From Chara braunii (lineage: Eukaryota > Streptophyta > Charophyceae > Charales > Characeae), in NCBI GenBank assembly GCA_003427395.1, contig BFEA01000112.1, forward strand, positions 1,861,060-1,898,992: DNA of 37,933 nucleotides, in the 5' to 3' direction. A program made the position numbers and the translations under genes. Below are positions 8,746 through 18,637 of this stretch, one piece after another. How positions within the stretch are numbered: the stretch's first letter is position 1; every line of letters begins with the position of its first letter. The notes under the pieces are model-generated. The model ran no database searches and was not told the DNA's origin. It was given only the letters and a program-made list of their open reading frames with translations.

Positions 8746-10087
8746 GGTTACTTACACTCACACAGTCAAATAATTAAAGACACACAAAAACAAGGTCAAA
8801 AGAGATTAAGAATTACAACACACACACCGATGTAATCACTGTCACCTGATGAGAAGAGACATAGTGTAAAGGGCAGAAGAGCGCTCAGCCTCTGTAGGTC
8901 GCTGAGGGCTGTTCTGGGTTAGTTTAGGGCAACCCCAGATAAAACCAAATTACGATCTTTCATTCACAGCCCAGAACCCTCATCTGGGTGCAATAACCCC
9001 AGAATCGTTGTCAGGTAGGCATACAGGATGCAGCCTAGGACTGTACGTAGGAGTACCAGAATAGCGCAGAGAGTAAGTAGCGACTGATGCAATCCAGTAA
9101 TCAACCAAGATGCAGTGAATTACTGATAAAGTTATTTTTAGACTTCTACAACTGATACTGGCACTGTAGGACCCTGTATGCCCCACTATAGGTGAGGCGA
9201 GGTACAAATATCACTGTAACTGACTCAGAACACCAAATCTAGCAGAGCGCTTTCAGACACTGACTCAATATTGAATTGCGATTTCAGGGTGACCGAAAGA
9301 TTGAAATTCTGACAGACAGAACCTAAGATATGACAAACCCTAGCTCCCCAGATGTTGTCTATGGCAACACAAAATTCAGAATTCCATTATTACTAACAGA
9401 TAGACCCCGAACTATCCAATTCACAGTGTGTACTGAATCGCAATACTGTAAAACAGTCAGAGATGCAATTTGAGACAGAAAGGGGATCAAACAGGGTCAG
9501 TAGAAGTCAAAGTAGATAGGTAGGAGAAATAGCTATGGCTGTCAGGCAGTGCGACTTTCCATTCTCCACTGACTACAGACATACAATTACGATTTCCCCA
9601 GTCTAATGACAACTATCACAGAGACTTGAGTAAGGAACACACTTACTTCAGGGCAAAACACTTGAAAAAGAAGCTGAACTGGCTATGGCTGCCATCTCGC
9701 CAGTTTCTTCAACTCACTATTCCTGGTGCTCCCACGTTCAAAATCTCCTGAAACTTGGTGATACTGAAGCTTTTGCAATGGTGATTAACCCCCACTAGTT
9801 AGATTCACTAGATCTGGCTCAGAATCTGGAACTCGACATACCCCCTGGTATCTCGCCACTAGCAGAGTCAACGCCTGGGCTAAAAATAGGCCCTCAGTGC
9901 CTCCCAGGCCACTGAGCACTGTATCGCCACCAATCTCTGTGTCATACCGGCCTCCACATGCTCCTCACCAACACCCTACTGAGCGCAGTACTGAGGATGA
10001 GATTCCTCCACGAAATCCAACTTCAGAAGCTCTCAGGTAGTGATGGCTGCCTCAATCCATCATCTCGCCACTGTCTGGGTCCGATCT
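8746..10087 (-). other. Element A 5' leader (untranslated)
   Basis: About 1.3 kb between the primer site and the gag start, without a supported gene. Two AGCTATGGCT/GGCTATGGCT words (9531-9540 and 9681-9690) belong to the recurring CATA-core motif described in the findings. No splice or IRES signal can be claimed. Confidence 0.7.
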
Positions 10088-10099
10088 GCTTCGATACCA
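10088..10099 (-). other. Element A primer-binding site (initiator tRNA-Met type)
   Basis: Minus strand TGGTATCGAAGC, two bases (GT) after the LTR end. It resembles the plant Ty3/gypsy primer site TGGTATCAGAGC, complementary to the 3' end of initiator tRNA-Met. Confidence 0.85.
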
Positions 10100-10101
10100 A
10101 C

Positions 10102-11256
10102 TGCTATGAACATGATTGTCCGTTGATTTTTTGTCAACGCTCACTCACAGGAACTCCCGTACACGCCCATACATGCACAGAAGGAAGGGGAGAGGTAGTG
10201 GAGTGTCACACCGCCCAACAAAAGGAACGTAGCGAAAGACTCGGAAGAGCGAAATGACAGAATACACAATACAGTGGATTCTCTCCACAGAAGTCCCAAC
10301 AATCATTCATAGAAGACAACCAAGAGATCACAACCAGAAATCATTGAAGAGATGACAACTCAAACACAATATTAAAACTGTTTATTAAACTCAGAACATC
10401 GTTCCACTGAATAACCTCAGAACCCTGTTGCTGAGGGTAGCGCCTCAACCCCACGCATTCTGAACAGCTAAAAATAGCACCAGAACCCCAGGTAACACCC
10501 AGCGCCACCTTGACATCCAACTCAGTGGCCTGCGCCAGTATGAGACAGGCTCCCAGAGCCAATCGCCACTTAGATGATGAAGAAGAAGCCCAACGCCAAC
10601 AGTCTCTGATGAAGATGAAGTCCAAATGATGATAATCTCCGAGAAGATGCAGCTATAGCTGCATCGCCCCTGGGACCCTACTCCTGGGGAGGGTCAGCAT
10701 TGCACCACGTGCTCCAACGCATCAGACCTCTACTAGCCCAGACCGCTTTGACTCCCAAAGAGTCAGAGCAGACAACGTTGACCCCAGTCTGGTCAGCGCT
10801 CTGAAGGTCCGGCTATGTCCGCTGTCTCTCACGCCTCAATCAGTCACCACGACCTGATGCTGCATGCGCAGCAACTTCCACCACGAAGTATTAACTGCCA
10901 AAAGCCCTGGACCGATTCTCTCAACCTATCTATACTCTACCCTGTCCTAGACTCAACCTAGACCGGACTGACTAACCGACCGGTACCGTTTCTGTTTCGG
11001 CCCCTTGGGCCTCTCCCTACCCGGCTATAGGCTATAGGACCCTCTATCAGCATAGGCCCTTAGGGCCTGTCTGTCCTAGGGGTAGCCGGGGGCTGCTATT
11101 CGCAGTTAGGGTAGCTGTAGGAAATTCGAGTTAGGCCTATATTTTCCCATCTCTCGGTTAGCCCTCAGCCAAACAAAATTACGAATCTATCCCTACCTAT
11201 GGTACAGCCTTGTCAGAGGGAGGCTACAGGCAACCTGGAACCAGCAAGCCATTGCA
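10102..11256 (-). repeat. Element A 5' LTR
   Basis: Direct-repeat partner of 2592-3803. Minus-strand AATAAA lies at 10381-10386. Relative to the partner it lacks a 42-bp block (partner 3656-3697) that includes the only TATAAAT candidate, and also a 6-bp TAATGG and about 10 bp near 10431. Because this LTR would drive transcription, the loss would probably silence the copy if that box is the promoter. Scattered C/T and G/A differences show age. Confidence 0.92.
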
Positions 11257-11260
11257 TAAT
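11257..11260. repeat. Target-site duplication of element A (TAAT), right copy
   Basis: Matches 2588-2591. The next base, 11261, resumes family-B LTR sequence exactly where 2587 left it, which confirms the insertion point. Confidence 0.8.
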
Positions 11261-12395
11261 AGCGCAGGGGAAGACTTAGATATAATCCCTGACCTGACCG
11301 GGGCTGACCTCTCTTACGTAGTACAAGACAGGGCAGCAGAATGCTAGAATACCAATGACTTGCCCAATCAATGTCGCAATACAGACCAAACATGCATCAT
11401 CCTCATCGCAAGGTGTGAAGGGGCTTGGCGCTACACACAGGAAGAATGCGCCAGGTCCGGACCATACACAGACGAAGAGGAGGGGATCAGACGAGGAAGA
11501 AGGGGGAGATGGAAATGTCGTCAACACCAAGTCTTCGTTACAAGTCCCAAATAATCCCTCATCAAATGTCTGAAGCCCAATGTCGAGTCTGGGTCCAAAT
11601 GTCACCAAGCCCACTCTCTCGTAGTCTGCGGATGCAGTGAAGTCAGGTAGCGAGAGGGTGAGAGGGAGATGGTGGACTGAGAAGAGGTAGAAGAAGAACT
11701 CTCTCTCTCTCATGTGCCAGGTACTAACCTCTGAAGGTGGCGCTGTGTTGCAGGTACCTCGAAGACGAAGCTGGAGCTATGGCGCTGCAGGTAAGTCTCC
11801 CTGGCCTCCGCCCAATCTCTCTCTCTCTCTAGTACTACTCTAGCTCCTACTAGCGCCCAGCGCTGAAGACTACTGCTAACACTACTACTACTGCAGCGCT
11901 CCTCCAGAGTGCTGCTGCCGAATCCTGAAGACTACCTCCTGCCTCCTGAACTGCACGTGAAGTGCCTGGGAAGTCCCTATGAACTACCTGCACCCTGCAG
12001 GGCGGGCCAGTCCTATATAGTGCTGGCCCGTCCAGAGGGCTGCTCTTGCCAATGCCAAAACGTGCCAGACCCTGGCGTTGAAGCTCAACCAAAGATTGTC
12101 TTGAAAACAGGCCCGAAATGGCCTGTGCTAAAGCCCTGGTCTGGTGCCTAAGTTTCAGGGCAGGTCGATCTTATGAGGGCCTGAAAAATGGCCCTCCGTT
12201 TCAGGCTGAAAAGGCTCAGGGCCTGGAAGGCCCTGTTTTAGACTGAAACGACACAGGGCCTGTAGGCCCTTGTTTTCAGGCTTTCAGGCTGAAATGACAC
12301 AGGGCCTGTAGGCCCTTGTTTTCAGGCTTTCGGGCTGAAAACGTCACGGGCCTGAAAATGGCCCGTGCAGCCTGTTGCAGGCGCAGCATGTAACA
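11261..12395 (-). repeat. Solo LTR, family B, 5' part (split by element A)
   Basis: The reverse complement of this segment follows the LTR at 32191-33364. It starts TGTTACATGCTGCGCCTGC on the minus strand at 12395 and has a CTATATAGG-type TATA candidate near 12012-12020. It carries two 47-bp U3 repeats (cacagggcctgtaggccctt at 12252 and 12299), where the other copy has three. Frames 11276-11713 and 11850-12092 are parts of this LTR and not genes. With 2444-2591 the LTR is about 1.28 kb. Confidence 0.88.
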
Positions 12396-12400
12396 CCGAC
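12396..12400. repeat. Right target-site duplication of solo LTR-B (CCGAC)
   Basis: CCGAC after the LTR terminus, identical to 2439-2443. Confidence 0.85.
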
Positions 12401-12780
12401 TCAGCAGGACACGGCATCCTCAACAGGCCATCAGATCTTGATCTGATCGGACAGACTAGGAGGGAGGTCAGGTAGTGGACTGGCCAGTCCAGCATTATAT
12501 AGGAGACACCAGCCCAGTAGTAGGCAGGTAGACTTCAGTTCATTCGTGTGCCTTTTGCAATGAGGTAGAGCAGCCAGCTGTAGAGGAGGTACAGGAGGTA
12601 CAGGAGGCAGAGGAGCTTTGCTCTCGAGGAGATAGACCAGTGCTGTATAGAGGGGAGAGATTAGTGGTGATGGTGGAGGGATCCACTCACCTGCACCATG
12701 CCTTGGAGGCCTGCCAATGGCCATAGCTGTCCTTCTTCTTCTAGAAATCTGCAGTGCATCTGCTGCTCAAGGCTCTGACT
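12401..12780. other. Host flank, no gene; contains an 18-bp palindrome
   Basis: The right flank of the solo LTR. It holds a palindrome atcagatcttgatctgat (12430-12447) and a short gaggtacag duplication near 12585-12605. ATTATATAGG near 12493 resembles a TATA box, but no gene is attached. Confidence 0.5.
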
Positions 12781-12800
12781 NNNNNNNNNNNNNNNNNNNN
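12781..12800. other. Assembly gap (20 N)
   Basis: Unknown bases directly before a GA microsatellite. Assembly failure at the repeat is the likely cause. Confidence 0.95.

Positions 12801-12879
<79 letters not shown>
12801..12879 (+). repeat. (GA)n microsatellite
   Basis: About 39 uninterrupted GA units, bordered on the left by the gap, so the true length is unknown. Its Arg-Glu reading frame is an artefact. Confidence 0.97.
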
Positions 12880-12881
<2 letters not shown>

Positions 12882-12961
12882 TACAAGTTGGTGTTTCAGG
12901 AGCCTGAATCCCTGGCTCAAGATCAGTGTTTCGTTGTTGGGACGCGTACAGGGGGTGAGGC

Positions 12962-13150
12962 GCTTCTTCTTCTTCTTCTTCTTCTTCTTCTTCTTCTTCT
13001 TCTTCTTCTGCTTCTGCTTCGCCGTCGTGGTGGTTGTTGTCGTGGTTGTCGTCGCCGTCCCCCCCCTCCTCCTCCTCCTCCTCCTCCTCTTCTTCTTCTG
13101 CTCCTTCTTATTCTTATTCTGCTGCTGCTGCTGCTGCTTCTGTTTCTGCT
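12962..13150 (+). repeat. Trinucleotide microsatellite cluster (CTT, CCT, CTG)
   Basis: A CTT array at 12962-13020, GTC/GTG-rich DNA at 13020-13055, a CCT array at about 13060-13090 and a CTG array at about 13120-13137. The homopolymer-rich frames across 12717-13355 come from this low-complexity DNA. Confidence 0.9.
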
Positions 13151-13751
13151 TTATCCTCCTCCTCGATTTCTCTATTTCCCACCTTGTACTTCATCTGACT
13201 ATGATTGCAGCGGGGACGCTCTCTTATGTTTGGACCCCTCCCCGGCTGATGTGAGATCGTATCTGAGTCATGTCATTTTGCTGAAAGGTCAGGTCATATC
13301 ATGTCTGTTTGAATCTTCCACTGTGTCACATTACATCTCTTCCTCACCTTGGTGATCTTTGGGCTTTGCATTGCCCCACATCATGTCCGTGCATGCATCA
13401 GCTTCTGGGATTCTGGCATCCCTCACTCGGTCATCTATGCTGCCGATGCGGACATTGCATACAAGTCCGAAAGAAGCTGGTGTAAGATGGACTATCTGTC
13501 GGCCGCGGGGGAAATTATGTTTGACTGTTCAGTGGGGTATTACACCCTGTTGGTCGCCCTGGCAGTGCCTGAATATGCTGCTTTGCTGAGGCTGGATGCC
13601 TGTCCTAACCTGGCTACTACCTTCTTTTCCCTCGAATATAAAGCCTCTTCAATTTCATCATCATGAATGTACAAACCCTAAACCCCAGTCCAAATGCAGT
13701 GATAAATTGATAATGATGATGAATTATGTTCAGCAGACAAAGGTGGGTTGC
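13151..13751. other. No gene recognised
   Basis: Frames 13349-13666 and 13359-13589 overlap in different phases and show no recognisable domain. One ccctaaacccc unit lies near 13675. Confidence 0.5.
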
Positions 13752-13911
13752 TAGCAGACTACAGAAGCCATACAGGAATAGCAAATGCTTGATGTGTGCG
13801 GACTAAGCAACAGAAAACCTACCATGCTGGTAGACCACAGAAGCCATACAGGAATAGCAAATGCTTGTGGTGTGCAGAGTCTGCAGACTAAGCAACAGCA
13901 AACCTACCACA
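13752..13911 (+). repeat. Two-copy tandem repeat of about 76-84 bp
   Basis: The phrases cagaagccatacaggaatag, caaatgcttg and gactaagcaacag occur in both units (unit starts 13752 and 13828). The second unit has a small insertion, agtctgca. Confidence 0.85.
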
Positions 13912-13960
13912 TATGTGGGTTGGCCATCTGGTTCAGAAAAGAGTTCTGGAACTGGTGGAT

Positions 13961-14113
13961 GTAAGGTGGCTTTCCTAACACATGGGGGGAGGGTGCCGCA
14001 ATAATCTGATAATTATGCATTGGTACTTCAGCACCCTCCGTGGAGTTAGTGCAGCTACCCCACCAGTGTAGTGGTACTGTGGCACCCTCCCCAGATTAGG
14101 GAAGCCACCTTAC
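13961..14113. mobile_element. Foldback MITE, about 153 bp
   Basis: The left end gtaaggtggctttcctaa matches the reverse complement of the right end, which reads gtaaggtggcttccctaa. Homology continues with GGGGAGGGTGCC in both arms. An internal copy of caccctcc near 14033 suggests a more complex arm. It is non-coding. It lies six bases from the first SINE head. Confidence 0.75.
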
Positions 14114-14118
14114 CAGCA

Positions 14119-14221
14119 GCTCACTTAAGCTATTGGTTAAGTGATCCACCTCTTTGGTGGTAGGTCATAGGTTCGCTTCCTAGTGAGTTGATCTTGGACT
14201 TCTTGTGTATAAAAACAAGCA
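14119..14221 (+). mobile_element. tRNA-derived SINE module, copy 1
   Basis: A 71-base tRNA-like head (14119-14189). GCTCACT at the 5' end can pair with AGTGAGT at the 3' end, with an A-box-like AAGCTATTGG. An anticodon-like arm CCAC-CTCTTTG-GTGG reads as CTT, and the B box is GGTTCGCTTCC. This is the layout of an internal RNA polymerase III promoter. The tail gatcttggacttcttgtgta and taaaaacaagca is shared with copy 2. The D-arm is imperfect, so I call it a SINE head and not a working tRNA-Lys gene. Confidence 0.72.
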
Positions 14222-14392
14222 CTTATGAACCAGTCAGACGCCCTTGCGGTTGTGCTTGGTTGAAGTCTGGCCGGTGCCGTGAGTTGTCCCTCACGTGCAT
14301 TTGGGTCGAGTCGAGTCTGGGTACACCGGGTCATGGTTGATCCATGCTGGGGTGGGGTGAAATGTCCCTCACGGGGCTTCACTTTCATCCCA
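14222..14392 (+). repeat. SINE body module between the tRNA-like heads
   Basis: Non-coding. The part from tctgggtacaccgggtcatgg's first bases at 14318 to tcccagctcact is partly repeated at 14684-14780 (tctgggtacagcgggtcatg and gatcccagctcacttt). A GTGAG/CTCAC inverted pair lies near 14280-14295. Confidence 0.55.
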
Positions 14393-14494
14393 GCTCACTT
14401 TACCTATTGGTTAAGTGATTCACCTCTTTGGAGGTATGTCATAGGTTTGATTCCTAGTGAGTTGATCTTGGACTTCTTGTGTATAAAAACAAGC
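14393..14494 (+). mobile_element. tRNA-derived SINE module, copy 2
   Basis: Head 14393-14462 repeats copy 1 with few changes: gctcactttacctattgg, ttaagtgattcacctctttg, B-box-like GGTTTGATTCC and agtgagtt. The same tail follows (14463-14494). The B box is one C-to-T step from the consensus GGTTCGANNCC. Confidence 0.72.
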
Positions 14495-14773
14495 AATATA
14501 TTGGGACAGCAGCACCCTCTCCAGAATGTGCTGCAGTAAACTGATGATGCTTGGAAGGCAACGATATGAATGAGTTTCCATGCCGCTGTCTTCGAACTCC
14601 CAGGAGATTATACCCGCCGGGTTGTTCGGGTTGCAAACCCCCTTGAGCCTAAGGGCAAAAGAGGGTCATGTGGTTGACGTTGTGTCTGGGTACAGCGGGT
14701 CATGGTGGTATGTGATGTACAAACCATGCAACGGTGGACTGAAATCCACATCGGCGAGTGTCAGTTTGATCCC
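14495..14773 (+). repeat. SINE-associated spacer and second body module
   Basis: No gene. The segment 14684-14773 repeats the body module seen at 14318-14392. A short cagcaccctctccaga near 14508 echoes the foldback arm at 14091-14101. Confidence 0.5.
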
Positions 14774-14844
14774 AGCTCACTTTGCCTTGTGGTAGGCGTT
14801 TTGATTTTCAATCAGCTGGTTGCAGGTTCCATGCCCGGCAAGAG
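14774..14844 (+). mobile_element. Third, divergent tRNA-like SINE head
   Basis: It starts with the same gctcacttt as the other heads but differs afterwards. TTGCCTTGTGG resembles an A box and GGTTCCATGCCC resembles a B box, about 45 bases apart. The 5' GCTC can pair with GAGC at 14841-14844. It may descend from a different tRNA or be a chimeric module. Confidence 0.5.
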
Positions 14845-15127
14845 CAATTGTGATTTTCAGACCCATTGGATTTCGCGCCTGGAAGGCAATGATAAGAATG
14901 AGCTCTTTCTTTTTCTTTTCTTTCCCAAACACTCAAAATCTCCTAGAGCGAAAATTCTCTCCCATCCAGTTTTTTTGCCACTATCATAATGGTAGATGTA
15001 GATGCGGCAATGCACAAGGTGACAAGCTGACGACAATCCAGTTTTCACCTTCGGGGGGATGGGACATGAGAACAAGCTTTTTCCCGGCAGCTCTCAGATG
15101 CCTCACACACCCAGATCTGGAGTTAAG

Positions 15128-15363
15128 CCACAAGTACGTTTCCCAGCCATTTTGCAGAAACGGGCCGAGCATGCAGGCGCGTTGAGCGGGATGTGCCGGG
15201 CTGCGGTCTCACCCGGAATCCATCAATGCAAATTGGGCCTCTCATGCCACCCGTTTTGCCTGGATGAATTCCGCGGGCGAAATGGGCACCTAACTGCATC
15301 CCGCCCGACGCACCTGCCTGCACGGCGTGGTTCTGCAAAATGGCCGGGAAATGTACTGGTGGT
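15128..15363. mobile_element. Foldback unit 1 of a tandem pair
   Basis: The left arm reads agtacgtttcccagccattt and tgcagaa. The reverse complement of the right arm reads agtacatttcccggccattt and tgcagaa. Both then share a degenerate run with gcaggc and gcgggatg, giving arms near 100 bp at roughly three-quarters identity by eye. There is no transposase. The plus-strand frame 15059-15736 crosses both foldbacks and is probably fortuitous. Confidence 0.7.
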
Positions 15364-15368
15364 TGATA

Positions 15369-15563
15369 CCACCAGTACTTCCGAGCCACTTTTTTTCCCG
15401 GGGCTCAAAACGCCCTGCGCGCTGAAAAGAAACAGATTAGCTAGGGCCTCCCTCCTTTGGCTGGTGCTGCCAGCCATTTTGCTCCGGCAGGCCATCCCCC
15501 AGAGACTTGTGGCTGCATGCACGCCGCGTTGGAGGAGCCTGGCTGGGAAACGTAATGGTGGTT
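15369..15563. mobile_element. Foldback unit 2 of a tandem pair
   Basis: The right end, read in reverse, gives ccaccattacgtttcccagc, which matches the arm of unit 1. The left end reads ccaccagtacttccgagcca. Between the two units lies an 11-bp perfect inverted repeat (arm GTACTGGTGGT) around a TGAT loop at 15354-15379. Two related foldbacks therefore sit end to end. Confidence 0.6.
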
Positions 15564-16436
15564 TAAACCACGGGTGCATGGAGACCTTTTGTCAGTGTCT
15601 CAGAGGTGGTAGCATAATCAAGGAATCAAATAGGGTGCAGCTGAGCCGGTACATTCCATGCGCGGTCTCCTTGTGTCTGTCCACCAGTGCCGGTAGTGGT
15701 CTAAGGATGCCCGGGACTCTGCAAAAATACAAGTGACTTGTTTGGCATGCAGGCAGTTGTGATGGCATGATTAGGATGTCTAGACTCTAGAGCTACAGAA
15801 CGTGTGGCATTTCTCCCTTTTCCGGATCAGGGGAGGTTACCCCTCCTGGGGGTTAGGACGCAGGCATTTGACCCTAGAGTGCAAGGTGGGGTGTGCACCC
15901 CCTTCGGAGAGGGGAAAGCACGTGATATATGACATCTGTTTGTTCAGTCAAATTATAGAAAAGCAAAGGAGAGGTTTTTTTTGCTTTGTGTAAAGTTTGT
16001 TTTTATTACTTCTTTTGTTTTTCCAAATGAAATGCGGCCTTATGGCCCTGGTTCCTTTCCGTTCTCGGGAGTGTCGGTGAGACCTAGTCTCTTTTTTTTT
16101 CCTTTCTTTTTTTTGTTTTTAACATCTACTGGGAGTGTCAGCCTCATCCCTTTTCCACCGGCAATTCAGAAAAGATACGTAGATAAACCCGCATCACGCT
16201 TCCTTCTGTCCTTTGTGAAGGAACCCCTGTACAACATTGATTGCTGTGGAGGCTCTTCTTGGGTCCTTTTTTCCTCCCGGTCTTTGAGCTCCATTTTTTG
16301 TTCATTTTCCAGACAGACCTGACATGTTTGCTGGTGTAACTGTGGGGGAGATTGCCCGGACACTATTGGGCATGTGCTGTCATATTCGCTAACTCCGCAA
16401 GAAAAGCATGGCTGTGATGCGTGTCTGTGCGTGTCT
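15564..16436. other. No gene recognised
   Basis: Only short frames without domains. T-rich runs lie at 15976-16120. No LTR, tRNA or foldback is visible by eye. Confidence 0.5.
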
Positions 16437-16493
16437 GTGTGTGTGTGTGTGTCTGTGTGTGCGAGTGCGTCTGCATGTGTGCGTGAGTGCATC

Positions 16494-16583
<90 letters not shown>

Positions 16584-16584
16584 N

Positions 16585-16675
<91 letters not shown>

Positions 16676-16740
16676 TGCGTGAGTGCGTCTGTACGCGTGC
16701 GTGCGTGCGTGTGTGTGCGTTCGTGTGTGTGTGTGTGTGT
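16437..16740 (+). repeat. (GT)n microsatellite with one N
   Basis: A nearly pure GT array at 16498-16671 is interrupted by an N at 16584, with imperfect GT/GC DNA on both sides. The His-Thr and Val-Cys frames in this interval are artefacts. Confidence 0.97.
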
Positions 16741-17899
16741 GGTGCTGTGTGTGTTATTCAATTCAGCTATTGCCCAATCAAGGACTGTCCATAATGAAGA
16801 TATGTAACACGTAATGGAGAAGATAAAAGCATTGATGACTACCAGTAATGCCCTGCCTAGTAATGAGGTGAATGTCTGTCTCCATTTTTCCATTTTGTTC
16901 AATGTGTTGGTTAGAAAATTTTCAGCCATGTCCTTCGGAGCTGGACCGTCTTTCGTTACTACCGTAGGACACAAGGGTACCTTGTCGGGGACTCACGTTT
17001 ACCCCAAGCCACCTCGCCTTCCGGTCCATCCCATTTAGGAATTGTATCTTCCAGTAAGTTGCGGTAACCACCAGCCCACTGTCTTTTTCCAATTGATTTT
17101 CATTTATGAGGCCAGTCTGAAGGCTTCCATTGCTCTGGATACCGCTGTAAGGGAGCAGTCTGGAGCGCAAATTAGTACTTTGAGACTGTGGTCCCCACAC
17201 ACATGATCACTGCCAGGAATTTGAGACGGTGGTGGGACCCTGCATGAAATTCAGGTCGCCTTTGAAATTTGAATTGAAGGGTCTTTCTTAACTTTTTTTT
17301 TCTCAAGAGCGATGCGGCGGCTTCCATTACAGATAATAAAAGCATTCATGGAGACACGGGATCATTATGACCCACTGATCACATTTTGTAATTATCGGAG
17401 ACATCTATCAGCGCTGAGACATCTTGTATTCCGACTCTTGACGAGTTTCTCTCCTGACTGGGTTCATCACAATGAGGTAGTTTTCAGATGGCAGACCGTT
17501 GAGTGGAACGCATCCTATAGCGCAGACCGTTGAGTTGTACCTCCAGCCACTCTGGCCAGACCGTTCTGCTTGAGTGAGCCTCTATGAAGACATTGGGCTC
17601 GAAAGAGCGAGCTGGGAGTCTGGATTTTGGCACCAGCCACAAAAAGATGCAGAGGAGAAAATTGGCATTATTGCAATTTGTATATCGTATCCCTTACGCA
17701 GCATTGGGCGCGGGGGGGAGGTCCATGACGCGCTGCGCGCCGGATTCGGGTCGAAGTTTTGGTGAGGGGCGGCGGATGAAGGCAATCGAGGGCGGGGGAG
17801 TGTGCAGAGGGGTGAGCGTACCGAAATGTTCACAGCGCGCCATTAAACGAGAGTGTGCGCCCCGGGGGCGGGGCACACGGCTAGCGTTGACGCGGACGA
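16741..17899. other. No gene recognised; short repeat of 14 bp
   Basis: gcagaccgttgagt occurs at 17491 and 17522. GC-rich DNA with several CpG lies at 17700-17880, but no convincing gene start or splice pattern is seen. Overlapping frames 17574-18225 share no known domain. Confidence 0.5.
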
Positions 17900-18153
17900 A
17901 CATCTTGGAGGCTAGCCATTCGATATGCGGGCGGCTTTTTTTTTTTTGCTTTCCCCGGTTGGCTGTCGTTTTGTGTCCCCCTTCTCCTTTTTTCATTTCT
18001 TGTGCCTGTCGTTTTGTGTCCCCCCTTTTTTTTGTTTTTTTTTCTTTTCCTTCCTTCTTTTTTCATTTCTCGCGCTGTTGTCGTTTTGTGCCCCCTGGTA
18101 GGCAGTCGTTGTTTCTGCGGATAAACATCTTGGAGGCGAGCCATCCGAAATGC
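17900..18153 (+). repeat. Direct-repeat pair around a T-rich core
   Basis: acatcttggaggctagccat at 17900 and acatcttggaggcgagccat at about 18125 are near-identical and about 225 bases apart. Between them tgtcgttttgtgtcccc recurs at about 17965 and 18007, with a variant near 18080. This is a duplicated low-complexity module. Confidence 0.65.
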
Positions 18154-18328
18154 CGTGTGAGGTCACCAACTGCATTTGTTATTTCTGTGGGCGTAGCCCG
18201 CACTGCCCGCACCGCGGGCACTTAGCTAGTTATGGATATACGATAAAGCTCGTTTAGAAGCGATGAGTATAATTTATTAGTTTCTGAGAATAATAATGAA
18301 TAATAAATATATCGTCAAACAGAGCTAT

Positions 18329-18637
18329 GTATAAGATCTAGGCTAGCAGCCTGGGCCGGCCAGGTCACCTTTTGCCCGGGCGGCCCGGCCCTGCAAGGGC
18401 TAAAGAAGGTCCCAGCAAAAAGAAAAGGAAAAACAAATTGAAAAGATCTGAACTTCTGAAGACAAACTCCTATGTTATGTAGAAAAATAAACTGAACACA
18501 ACTTTTGCCTCAGGGTCACATCCGAATTCCTTACCAAATTTCAAATACAAAACGAAACCTTTTTCTTTTTTCTTTTTTTTTAGGACCCTGCCGGGCACGT
18601 CGTCCCGGGCCACTCTGCTAGCCTAGTATAAGATAAG
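18329..18637. repeat. Inverted repeat of about 300 bp, possible foldback
   Basis: ctaggctagcag (18338-18349) faces ctgctagcctag (about 18615-18626). Similarity extends outward as tataag/cttata and inward as a GGCCCGG-type run. The arms are short and the interior is AT-rich, so transposon origin is only possible. Confidence 0.45.

Larger units (their letters stand above)
2592..11256 (-). mobile_element. Element A: full-length Ty3/gypsy chromovirus, minus strand, decayed
   Basis: A complete LTR retrotransposon of about 8.7 kb reading on the minus strand. It has two LTRs of about 1.2 kb (2592-3803 and 10102-11256) starting TG and ending CA, a tRNA-Met-type primer site inside the right LTR, and a polypurine tract inside the left LTR. 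Gag, protease, RT, RNase H, integrase and chromodomain follow in that order, which is the Ty3/gypsy arrangement. TAAT lies directly outside both ends (2588-2591 and 11257-11260). The coding region has many frameshifts and stops and the LTRs differ from each other, so the copy is old and inactive. It sits inside the solo LTR of family B. Confidence 0.93.

Noticed and set aside
8845-8860. Hammerhead-ribozyme-like CTGATGAG
   Set aside because: No stem II and no GAAA-containing second core follow, so the match is to one short motif only.
12717-13355. Arg-Glu/Leu-rich frame of 212 codons
   Set aside because: It is built from GA and CTT/CCT/CTG microsatellites and an N gap.
14119-14189. Functional tRNA-Lys(CTT) gene
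   Set aside because: The D-arm and T-stem pairing are imperfect, the tail is shared with a second copy, and the cluster structure is that of a SINE.
15059-15736. 225-codon plus-strand frame
   Set aside because: It runs through two foldbacks, its arms are mirrored by minus-strand frames (15123-15389, 15223-15579), and it shows no domain.
16363-16974. His-Thr and Val-Cys repeat frames
   Set aside because: Both are translations of the GT microsatellite.
17574-18225. 213-codon frame in a GC-rich stretch, possible host gene
   Set aside because: It ends in the T-rich direct-repeat module, frames in several phases overlap, and no motif or splice pattern is recognised.
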